From an uncultured Oscillospiraceae bacterium (GTDB lineage Bacteria > Bacillota > Clostridia > Oscillospirales > Oscillospiraceae): a stretch of 12,397 nucleotides of DNA. How positions within the stretch are numbered: the first letter of the stretch is position 1; every line of letters begins with the position of its first letter. A model generated the notes under the pieces. It searched no databases. It saw nothing but the letters and a program-made list of their open reading frames with translations, and was not told where the DNA came from. The translations under genes were made by a program, and so were the position numbers. The DNA is taken from contig CAKUHJ010000046.1 of the NCBI GenBank assembly GCA_934655935.1, positions 1-12,397 of the forward strand. Reading direction: 5' to 3'. Shown piece after piece: positions 6,739 through 12,397 of this stretch.

Positions 6739-6774
6739 GCAAGCGCGGCGGAATTCGTGAAAAATAGCGCTTGC
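6739..6774. repeat. Inverted repeat in the thrC leader, overlapping the lysC -35
   Basis: GCAAGCGC (6739-6746) is repeated in reverse complement as GCGCTTGC (6767-6774), with 20 nt between. In the thrC mRNA it would close a loop directly before the Shine-Dalgarno. In DNA its right arm overlaps the first part of the lysC -35. It could be an operator half-site pair or an RNA stem. There is no further support for either. Confidence 0.4.
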
Positions 6775-6799
6775 GTTTTTCTGACTGCTATGTTATATT
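6771..6799 (+). promoter_or_regulatory. lysC-asd promoter with extended -10
   Basis: TTGCGT (6771-6776) and TATATT (6794-6799) are 17 nt apart. The -10 is preceded by TG at 6791-6792, giving an extended -10 that can offset the weak -35. Transcription would start near 6806, leaving an 85-nt leader that is too short for a lysine riboswitch. Confidence 0.6.
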
Positions 6800-6818
6800 G
6801 TTTCCGACAAAAAGTCAA
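6790..6818 (-). promoter_or_regulatory. thrC-thrB promoter, overlapping the lysC promoter
   Basis: On the - strand, TTGACT (6813-6818 in + coordinates) is followed either by TATAAC after 15 nt (6792-6797) or by TAACAT after 17 nt (6790-6795). Both choices overlap the lysC -10 at 6794-6799. The two promoters therefore face each other and share DNA, so RNA polymerase can probably occupy only one at a time. Confidence 0.6.
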
Positions 6819-6890
6819 GTGTTTTTGAGGTGAAGACAAAAAATTAACTCCGCCGCGGACACGGCAGACACAAAAGGAGAATAGAATACG

Positions 6891-8219
6891 ATGCGCAAGG
6901 TATTGAAATTCGGCGGCTCGTCCATGGCGGACGCGGCGCAGTTCGCAAAGGTGCGCGCCATTGTGGAGGCGGAGCCGTCGCGGCAGATTGTCGTGGTTTC
7001 CGCGCCCGGCAAGCGCACGAAGGAAGACCATAAGGTGACAGATCTTCTGTATCTGTGCTACGCACACCTGAAGTACGGCGTATCCTGCGAGGCGGTTTTT
7101 CAGCTGATCCGCAGCCGCTATCTGGAAATCCGGGACGCGTGCGGACTGAAGACGGATCTGGAGTCCGAGTTCGACGCGCTTTTCCGGAAAATGCAGGCCG
7201 GAATTGAGGAAGAGGAGCTTGTTTCGCGCGGCGAGTATTTTGCCGCGCGCCTGATGGCGGACTATCTGGGCTTTGAGTTTCTGGACGCCGCGCTCTGGCT
7301 GCGCTTTAAATTTGACGGAAGCGTGGATAAGGAAACCAGCTATGAGGCTCTGCGGCGGATGACCTCCGGCCGGCGCGTGGTGATCCCGGGCTTCTACGGC
7401 GCAATGCCGGACGGGCGCATCCGCACCTTCACGCGCGGCGGCAGCGACATTACCGGCGCGCTGGCGGCGGCGGCCGTGGATGCGGACGTCTATGAAAACT
7501 GGACGGACGTGTCCGGCATCCTGATGGCCGACCCGCGCATTGTCGACAATCCCGCGCCCATCCGCTGCGTCACCTACGCCGAGCTTCGGGAGCTGAGCTA
7601 CATCGGCGCACAGGTCCTGCATGAGGGAACGGTTTTCCCGGTGCGGGAAAAGAACATTCCGCTCAATATCCGCAACACCAACGACCCGACCCATCCCGGT
7701 ACGATGATTCTTGCCGAGGCGGACGACGCGGGCGACGCCGGAAGCTTCATCACCGGCATTGCCGGCAAGAAGGGCTTTACGGTCGTCACCGTTTCCAAGG
7801 CCGGTATGTCCTCCACGCCGGGGATGCTCTTAAAAATTCTGGAGATTTTTGAGGCGCACGGCGTCAATGTCGAGTATACGCCGAGCGGCATCGACATCAT
7901 CTCGCTGGTGGTTTCGGGCGAGAAGGCGGCAGGCTGCCTCTACAGCCTGATGGGAGAGCTTCAGAAGGCGCTCCAGCCGGATCAGATCAAGGTTACTGAG
8001 CATATTGCAATTGTCGCCGCCGTCGGCCGCCGAATGGCCTACCGGCCCGGCGTTTCCGGCCAGATTTTCGCCAAGCTCGGCGAAAACGGCGTGAACATCC
8101 GTATGATTACCCAGGGCCCGGAGGAGCTGAACATCATCGTCGGCGTGGAGGAAAAGGACTTCGCGCAGGCCATCCGCGTCCTGTATGACAGCTTTGTAAA
8201 GGAGACGAAGAAAGCATGA
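6891..8219 (+). CDS. lysC: Aspartokinase, monofunctional, YclM-like
   Basis: Phosphorylates aspartate to aspartyl-4-phosphate, the entry step to lysine, threonine and methionine. It has 442 residues. The kinase domain carries KFGGSS (6-11), VVVSAPGK with KVTDLL (34-53) and GFYGAMPDGRIRTFTRGGSDITG (167-189) with YENWTDV (201-207). Two ACT domains follow, about residues 290-345 and 365-440, the usual site of amino-acid feedback. The KFGGSS and SAPGK...KVTDLL pattern resembles the B. subtilis YclM (aspartokinase III) type more than the alpha/beta LysC type without such blocks, from memory of those sequences. AGGAG (6875-6879) lies 11 nt before the ATG. The TGA overlaps the asd ATG (ATGA). Which amino acids inhibit it cannot be read from the sequence. 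The symbol is the general one; thrD or yclM would also fit. Confidence 0.93.
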   Translation: MRKVLKFGGSSMADAAQFAKVRAIVEAEPSRQIVVVSAPGKRTKEDHKVTDLLYLCYAHLKYGVSCEAVFQLIRSRYLEIRDACGLKTDLESEFDALFRKMQAGIEEEELVSRGEYFAARLMADYLGFEFLDAALWLRFKFDGSVDKETSYEALRRMTSGRRVVIPGFYGAMPDGRIRTFTRGGSDITGALAAAAVDADVYENWTDVSGILMADPRIVDNPAPIRCVTYAELRELSYIGAQVLHEGTVFPVREKNIPLNIRNTNDPTHPGTMILAEADDAGDAGSFITGIAGKKGFTVVTVSKAGMSSTPGMLLKILEIFEAHGVNVEYTPSGIDIISLVVSGEKAAGCLYSLMGELQKALQPDQIKVTEHIAIVAAVGRRMAYRPGVSGQIFAKLGENGVNIRMITQGPEELNIIVGVEEKDFAQAIRVLYDSFVKETKKA

Positions 8220-9217
8220 AACAGTATCGTGTCGGTATTCTTGGCGCGACGGGCGCCGTCGGCCAGGAAATGATGAAAATCCTTCTCGAGCGGAAATTCC
8301 CGCTTTCCGAGCTGCGCCTGATCGCAAGCGCGCGCAGCGCCGGAAAATGCGTGGAGTTTGACGGCCGCCCCATCCGCATCACGGAGGCGTCGGACGAGGC
8401 CTTCGAGGGCCTGGACATTGTCCTCGGCGCGGCGGAAAACGACGTCGCCATGCGCTTTGCGCCGGCCATCCGGAAATCGGGCGCAGTCTTTGTGGACAAT
8501 TCCAGCGCCTTCCGTCTGGACCCGGACGTGCCGCTGATTGTGCCGGAGATCAACCCGGAGGATGCAAAGCAGCACCACGGCGTGATTTCGAACCCGAACT
8601 GCACGACAATTGTGTCCCTGGTCGCAATTGCGCCGCTTCTGAAAAAAAGTCCCATTACCTCGATCATCGCCTCGTCCTACCAGGCGGTGTCCGGCGCAGG
8701 CGCGGGCGGCCCGAAGGAGCTGATGAGCGAGGTGGAGGCGCTGCGGAAGGGCGAGGCCGTTCAGCCGCAGGTGTTCCAGTATCAGATTGCCTACAACGTC
8801 ATCCCGCAGATCGGCGGGGAAGGCTTCATGGGCTACACCTCCGAGGAGATGAAGATGCAGAACGAGGGCCGGAAGATCCTGCACCTGCCGGAGCTCAGGG
8901 TCAGCTGCACCTGCGTGCGTGTGCCGGTGGTGCGCAGCCACAGCGTCTCGCTTCTGGTGCGCACGGCGGAAAAAATCACCGTGCCGGAGGCGCGCGAGCT
9001 GATCGCTTCGGCGCCCGGCTGCCGGCTGGTGGACGATCTGAAAAACCGGGCGTACCCGATGCCGCTGGATACCTCCGATCAGGATCTTGTCTATGTGGGC
9101 CGCATCCGCGAGGATCTGACGAGCGACAACGGTCTGAACATCTGGTGCTGCGGCGACCAGGTCCGCAAGGGCGCGGCGACCAACGCCGTGCAGATTGCAG
9201 AGCTCCTGATCAAATAA
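8216..9217 (+). CDS. asd: Aspartate-semialdehyde dehydrogenase
   Basis: Reduces aspartyl-4-phosphate to aspartate semialdehyde with NADPH, the second step of the pathway and the branch point between lysine and homoserine. It has 333 residues. The nucleotide-binding loop GATGAVGQ is at residues 10-17. The catalytic cysteine is Cys129 in SNPNCTT, SYQAVSGAGAGG (154-165) is the conserved loop after it, and His242 in RVPVVRSHS is the expected acid-base residue. The start overlaps the lysC stop by 4 nt, with GGAG at 8201-8204, which indicates coupled translation and matched amounts of the two enzymes. The operon ends at the terminator at 9233. Confidence 0.96.
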   Translation: MKQYRVGILGATGAVGQEMMKILLERKFPLSELRLIASARSAGKCVEFDGRPIRITEASDEAFEGLDIVLGAAENDVAMRFAPAIRKSGAVFVDNSSAFRLDPDVPLIVPEINPEDAKQHHGVISNPNCTTIVSLVAIAPLLKKSPITSIIASSYQAVSGAGAGGPKELMSEVEALRKGEAVQPQVFQYQIAYNVIPQIGGEGFMGYTSEEMKMQNEGRKILHLPELRVSCTCVRVPVVRSHSVSLLVRTAEKITVPEARELIASAPGCRLVDDLKNRAYPMPLDTSDQDLVYVGRIREDLTSDNGLNIWCCGDQVRKGAATNAVQIAELLIK

Positions 9218-9232
9218 CAAAAATAACAAGAA

Positions 9233-9273
9233 TCCCCCTGCCGGCTGCAGTTCATGGCCGGCAGGGGGATTTC
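9233..9273. terminator. Bidirectional terminator between asd and the AEC permease gene
   Basis: A 13-bp perfect stem pairs 9233-9245 with 9257-9269 around an 11-nt loop. On the + strand it is followed by TTTCT, and on the - strand by a T-rich run (ATTCTTGTTATTTTTG). It is 16 nt after the asd stop and about 95 nt after the convergent permease stop, so it can serve both genes. The rest of this 146-nt gap shows only a small stem near 9297-9310. Confidence 0.85.
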
Positions 9274-9363
9274 TCAGCGTTTTTGAAAACTCTGGCGCGG
9301 CAGCGCCCAGGGGATTGAAGGTGCCGGTCCTTGCGGGCGCGGCTGCACAGATTTTTCCGCAGG

Positions 9364-10272
9364 CTACATAGGCAGCGACAGCAGAAGCGGAATGGTCAGC
9401 ACGGCCAGCGGATTGGAAACCAGCGCCATGCCCGCGCCCAGATGGCAGTCCTTGCCGATGGTGCTCGGGAAGACGACTGTGTTGACGCCGGTCGGCATGG
9501 CGAGGAAGCACATCACAAGCAGCAGAAGCTCGCGCGGCAGCGCCAGCAGCCGCCCAAGCCCGTAGGCAAGCAGCGGCACAACCGCCATCCGCAGAATGGT
9601 GACGACGTACAGAAGCTTTTCCTGCAGAATCTCGCGGAACGAGAACTGCGCGATGACGCAGCCGGTCAGCACCATGCCGCACGGGCCGACACAGGCGGAA
9701 AGGTCGGAAAGAACGCTGTCGGCCAGCGCGGGCACCGGCACGCGCAGAAGGCCGAGCAGCGCGCCGAGAAGGACCGCGGCCATCGGCGGCGTCAGCAGAT
9801 TCCGGAGGTTTCGCTTCGACTCGCCCAGCAGCATCCGGTAGCCCTCGGTATAGATATAGAAGGCACACGGAAGCGTAAAAATCTGGTATTTCAGAAACAT
9901 CTCTGAACCGAAGACGGAGAGCACCAGCACGTAGCCGACATAGCCGTAGTTCGGAATGGCGATGGAGTAGATGCAAAGATCCTGCGTATAGTGGTCGGTG
10001 TGAAAATGACGGCCGATCACAAGCGCGAACAGAACGCTCAGCGCCGTGCAGACGACGCCGCACAGCAGAAGTCCGGAGGAGGTTTTCAGCATTTCCGGCC
10101 TGAAGAAGCCGGCAAAGCTCCGCAGGCTCAGCGCGGGGGAAAACAGCCACAGAAGAAGCCTTGACAGGCAGCGCGGCGTCTGCTCCGGGAGAATCCGCAG
10201 CCGGGTCAGAAGGAACCCAAAGGACAGAAACAGAAGAAGCTTCAGCGTCTGCTGAAGAATCACAACGCTCAT
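9364..10272 (-). CDS. AEC family permease (auxin efflux carrier-like)
   Basis: An integral membrane transporter of the auxin efflux carrier (AEC) family, about ten hydrophobic segments in two halves separated by a polar stretch (GESKRNLRNL, residues 150-159). Conserved spots include FSPALSLRSF (44-53), the PNYGYVG segment (108-114) and AMPTGVNTVVFPSTIG (258-273), which correspond to the broken helices of the family. Bacterial members are reported to move organic acids such as malate or amino acids. The substrate here is unknown. It has 302 residues from the ATG at 10270-10272, which has GGAGGT 7 nt upstream. A TTG two codons earlier is too close to that site. It is a single gene with its own promoter, divergent from the phosphate transporter and convergent with asd. 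Confidence 0.88.
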   Translation of the reverse strand: MSVVILQQTLKLLLFLSFGFLLTRLRILPEQTPRCLSRLLLWLFSPALSLRSFAGFFRPEMLKTSSGLLLCGVVCTALSVLFALVIGRHFHTDHYTQDLCIYSIAIPNYGYVGYVLVLSVFGSEMFLKYQIFTLPCAFYIYTEGYRMLLGESKRNLRNLLTPPMAAVLLGALLGLLRVPVPALADSVLSDLSACVGPCGMVLTGCVIAQFSFREILQEKLLYVVTILRMAVVPLLAYGLGRLLALPRELLLLVMCFLAMPTGVNTVVFPSTIGKDCHLGAGMALVSNPLAVLTIPLLLSLPM

Positions 10273-10305
10273 GATCAATACCTCCGCATGTTTGCCTACC
10301 CGTCA

Positions 10306-10334
10306 AGTATACGGACGCAGAGCGCAAAGGTCAA
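10306..10334 (-). promoter_or_regulatory. Promoter of the AEC permease gene
   Basis: On the - strand, TTGACC (10329-10334 in + coordinates) and TATACT (10306-10311) are separated by exactly 17 nt, each matching five of six consensus positions. Transcription would start near 10299, about 27 nt before the ATG. Confidence 0.75.
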
Positions 10335-10363
10335 GTACAGTTTTCGGCAGGACGCTTGTATTT

Positions 10364-10403
10364 TTTACATAGATTTTACAAGAGCCTGACTTCAGATTTG
10401 ACA
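10364..10403 (+). promoter_or_regulatory. Probable Pho box (PhoP binding site) before the Na+/phosphate cotransporter
   Basis: Four hexamers recur at 11-bp steps: TTTACA (10364-10369), TTTACA (10375-10380), CTGACT (10386-10391) and TTTGAC (10397-10402), or TTGACA one base later. This matches the B. subtilis type PhoP site, TT(A/C/T)ACA repeats with about 5 nt between. The third repeat is degenerate. Confidence 0.6.
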
Positions 10404-10409
10404 GCCTCA

Positions 10410-10418
10410 TGTTACTCT
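10410..10418 (+). promoter_or_regulatory. Possible extended -10 of the Na+/phosphate cotransporter gene
   Basis: TG (10410-10411), one base, then TACTCT (10413-10418) forms a weak extended -10 with no -35 at the proper distance. A start near 10425 would put the hexamer array at about -61 to -22, where activating PhoP sites are known to lie in B. subtilis. The alternative is TTGACA (10398-10403) as -35 with a poor -10, TAGCTG, at 10421-10426. Confidence 0.35.
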
Positions 10419-10451
10419 GGTAGCTGTAAAAATGACAGAGAGGGAAAGAAT

Positions 10452-12230
10452 ATGAGCTTTTTTGACGTTTTGACGATGATCGGAGGCCTGAGCCTCTTTT
10501 TGTTTGGCATGACGCTGATGGGGCAGGCGCTGGAGCGCCGCGCCGGCGGTCAGCTCAAGAGCCTGCTTGAGAAAATGACCGGGCGGGTCATGGCGGGCTT
10601 TCTGACCGGTCTTGGCGTTACGGCCATTATCCAGAGCTCGTCGGCGACGACGGTGATGGTGGTCGGCTTTGTAAACTCCGGCATCATGACGCTCCGGCAG
10701 GCTGTCAACGTGATCATGGGCGCGAACATCGGCACGACCATCACGGCCTGGCTTCTGAGCCTGACCGGAATCGACGGCAGCAGCTTCCTGCTGCAGCTTC
10801 TCAAGCCGAGCTCCTTTACGCCGCTTCTTGCGATGGTCGGCGTTGTGCTCTATATGGGCTCCGGCAGCACGAAGCGGAAGGACACGGGGCTGATTTTGCT
10901 CGGCTTTGCCACGCTGATGTTCGGCATGGAGACCATGAGCGGCTCCGTTTCCGGTCTGCAGAACGAGCCGGCGTTTGTAAACCTCTTTCTGGCCTTTTCC
11001 AACCCGGTGCTCGGCATGCTCGCCGGCGCGGTGCTGACGGCGGTCATTCAGTCAAGCTCCGCCTCGGTCGGCATTCTGCAGGCGCTGGCGGCGACCGGCG
11101 TGGTCAGCTTTGGTGCGGCGATTCCCATTATCATGGGCCAGAATATCGGCACCTGCATCACCGCGATTCTGGCTGCGGCGGGCGCAAACAAGAATGCGCG
11201 CCGCGCGGCCCTGGTGCACCTGCTGTTCAACGTCATCGGCGTGACGGTTATACTGAGCGCGTTCTGCATTGTGAAGGCTGCGCTTCATCCGGCCATTCTG
11301 GACGCGCCGGCGACCATGTCCGGCATTGCGACGGTGCACACGCTCTTTAACCTGATTGCCACGGCCATGCTTCTGCCTGCGGGCGGACTGCTGGAAAAGC
11401 TGGTGCTGCGCCTGATTCCGGGCGGCGAGGAGACGAAGGCGCCTGCAAAGCTCGACGAGCGCCTGCTTGCGACGCCCTCCATCGCTCTGCAGCAGAGCCG
11501 CCGCGTTGCCTGCGAAATGGCGCAGACCGCCGCGCGTGCGCTTGGAAACGCGCTGACCTGCCTGCACGCCTACACGCCGGAGCTTGCCCAGAGCATCCGC
11601 AGCGACGAGCAGAACTGCGATGCATACGAGGATGTGATCGGCACCTATCTGGTAAAGCTCAGCGCGTGCAAGATGGGGGAGGACGAGAGCGAGGCCTCCA
11701 CGGAGCTTCTGAAGGTCATCGGGGACTTTGAGCGGATTTCCGACCACGCGGTGAACATTCTGGAGTCGGTGGAGGAGCTGCGGGAAAAGAAGCGCAGCTT
11801 CAGCGCCGCCGCCGCGCAGGAGCTTGCGGTCCTGACGGATGCGGTGCGCAGGATTCTGGAGCTTGCCGTGACGGCTTTTCTGAACGAGGATACGGCGCTG
11901 GCGTCGGAGGTGGAGCCGCTTGAGCAGGTGATCGACACGCTTAAGGAGCAGCTCAGAACCCGGCACATTCTGCGGATGCAGCAGGGCGGCTGCAGCATGG
12001 AGGCGGGCTTCGTGCTCTGCGATCTGCTGACCGACCTGGAGCGGACCTCGGATCACTGCTCCAACATTGCCGGCTGCATGATCGACAGCGCGCAGCACAA
12101 CCTGAACCTGCACGAGACCCTGCGCCAGACAAGAGGGCAGAGCCGCAGCTTCCAGGCGCTGTACCATACGTTTGCCGCGCAGTACGCGCTCAGCCGTCCG
12201 ACAGAAGGCCCGGCTTCCCACGAAGCCTGA
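10452..12230 (+). CDS. Na+/phosphate cotransporter family protein with C-terminal PhoU-like domain
   Basis: A membrane carrier of the NptA/PNaS family, probably driving phosphate uptake with Na+. It has 592 residues from ATG 10452. The frame is open back to 10356, but that part overlaps the Pho box and promoter, and a purine-rich GAGAGGGAAAG precedes 10452. The transport part (about 1-330) shows the expected duplication: QSSSATT (from Gln61) with GANIGTTIT (90-98), and QSSSASV (from Gln200) with GQNIGTCIT (229-237). After residue about 350 the protein becomes helical and charged and carries two PhoU-type metal-site motifs, DFERISDH (425-432) and DLERTSDH (528-535). This fusion is common in bacterial members, where the PhoU part is thought to regulate the carrier. 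It is transcribed alone, away from the permease gene. Other substrates of the family cannot be excluded, but the upstream Pho box favours phosphate. Confidence 0.92.
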   Translation: MSFFDVLTMIGGLSLFLFGMTLMGQALERRAGGQLKSLLEKMTGRVMAGFLTGLGVTAIIQSSSATTVMVVGFVNSGIMTLRQAVNVIMGANIGTTITAWLLSLTGIDGSSFLLQLLKPSSFTPLLAMVGVVLYMGSGSTKRKDTGLILLGFATLMFGMETMSGSVSGLQNEPAFVNLFLAFSNPVLGMLAGAVLTAVIQSSSASVGILQALAATGVVSFGAAIPIIMGQNIGTCITAILAAAGANKNARRAALVHLLFNVIGVTVILSAFCIVKAALHPAILDAPATMSGIATVHTLFNLIATAMLLPAGGLLEKLVLRLIPGGEETKAPAKLDERLLATPSIALQQSRRVACEMAQTAARALGNALTCLHAYTPELAQSIRSDEQNCDAYEDVIGTYLVKLSACKMGEDESEASTELLKVIGDFERISDHAVNILESVEELREKKRSFSAAAAQELAVLTDAVRRILELAVTAFLNEDTALASEVEPLEQVIDTLKEQLRTRHILRMQQGGCSMEAGFVLCDLLTDLERTSDHCSNIAGCMIDSAQHNLNLHETLRQTRGQSRSFQALYHTFAAQYALSRPTEGPASHEA

Positions 12231-12245
12231 AGCGGCGGAATACCG

Positions 12246-12288
12246 GCGCCCAAGGCTCCTCTTGGGCACCAAGCGGAGCCTTGGGTGC
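12246..12288. repeat. Long nested hairpin after the phosphate cotransporter gene
   Basis: 12246-12259 pairs with 12275-12288 (14 bp, one G-T). After a one-base mismatch, 12261-12265 pairs with 12269-12273 around a GCA loop, making almost one continuous stem. It starts 16 nt after the stop codon. No T run follows on the + strand, so it is not a standard terminator. It resembles the intergenic palindromic repeats found in many copies in some Clostridia, but only one copy is in this window. Confidence 0.7.
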
Positions 12289-12308
12289 GGTGCAGGAACG
12301 AAGGAAAT

Positions 12309-12378
12309 CCCCCATACGGCTTTGCCGGAAGGGGGCCGCAATTTGTAAATCGGACCAAAGTATGACGGCGCTGCGCCG
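12309..12378. repeat. Two further hairpins at the right edge, no gene
   Basis: An imperfect stem has CCCCC 12309-12313 against GGGGG 12331-12335, with an inner CGGC/GCCG at 12317-12320 and 12324-12327. It is followed by CCGCAATTTG, a weak terminator tail. A second small stem is 12366-12370 with 12374-12378. I see no coding signal in 12231-12397. Confidence 0.5.
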
Positions 12379-12397
12379 GAAAAGGCCGCGCCGACTT

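Noticed and set aside
5202..6767. A 521-codon open frame on the + strand opposite thrC.
   Set aside because: thrC has all catalytic motifs and a good ribosome site. The opposite frame has none and spans the thrB/thrC junction.
6800..6890. A lysine riboswitch or T-box leader before lysC.
   Set aside because: The leader is only about 85 nt, and no specifier loop, T-box motif or multi-helix core is seen.
8039..10327. A 762-codon open frame on the - strand across asd and the permease gene.
   Set aside because: It is antisense to asd and in another frame of the permease. Its translation is rich in Arg, Ala and His with no domain, an effect of GC-rich codons.
11052..12341. A 429-codon open frame on the - strand opposite the phosphate cotransporter.
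   Set aside because: It is antisense to well-conserved QSSS and PhoU motifs. Its composition is a GC-rich shadow.

Overview
The window is a chromosomal stretch of ordinary gene density from a GC-rich, Gram-positive bacterium, most likely a member of the Clostridia (Oscillospiraceae-like). This placement is inferred from an SLH-domain surface protein, strong AGGAGG-type ribosome binding sites, Gram-positive style -35/-10 promoters, a YclM-like aspartokinase, a DUF362 ferredoxin-like protein and a Bacillus-style Pho box. I see no phage, transposon, CRISPR array, tRNA or rRNA. No clearly new multi-gene system is visible. The unusual signals are in the regulatory DNA between the genes.

Left part (1-4354, + strand): the C-terminal end of an exported protein (one cadherin/Ig-like domain, then SLH-type repeats) closed by a clean terminator; a sodium:alanine/glycine symporter (AGCS/AlsT family) whose Shine-Dalgarno is separated from its ATG by a perfect hairpin; an unrecognised 140-residue protein whose ribosome binding site lies in the 3' arm of a terminator-like hairpin; and a DUF362 protein with two 4Fe-4S motifs, preceded by a near-consensus promoter and a 23-bp perfect hairpin.

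Middle part (4360-9217): two divergent operons of the aspartate family. On the - strand thrC and thrB (threonine synthase, homoserine kinase) overlap by 13 nt. On the + strand lysC and asd (aspartokinase, aspartate-semialdehyde dehydrogenase) overlap by 4 nt (ATGA). They start from a shared 165-nt control region in which the two -10 elements overlap on opposite strands. Together they carry the first two and last two steps from aspartate to threonine. Homoserine dehydrogenase, the step between, is not in the window. The AlsT-like carrier and a putative permease flank this amino-acid block.

Right part (9218-12397): a bidirectional terminator separates asd from a convergent AEC-family (auxin efflux carrier-like) permease on the - strand. 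Divergent to that is a Na+/phosphate cotransporter with a C-terminal PhoU-like domain, preceded by four hexamers at 11-bp spacing that resemble a PhoP box. The last 167 nt hold no gene, but three consecutive hairpins.
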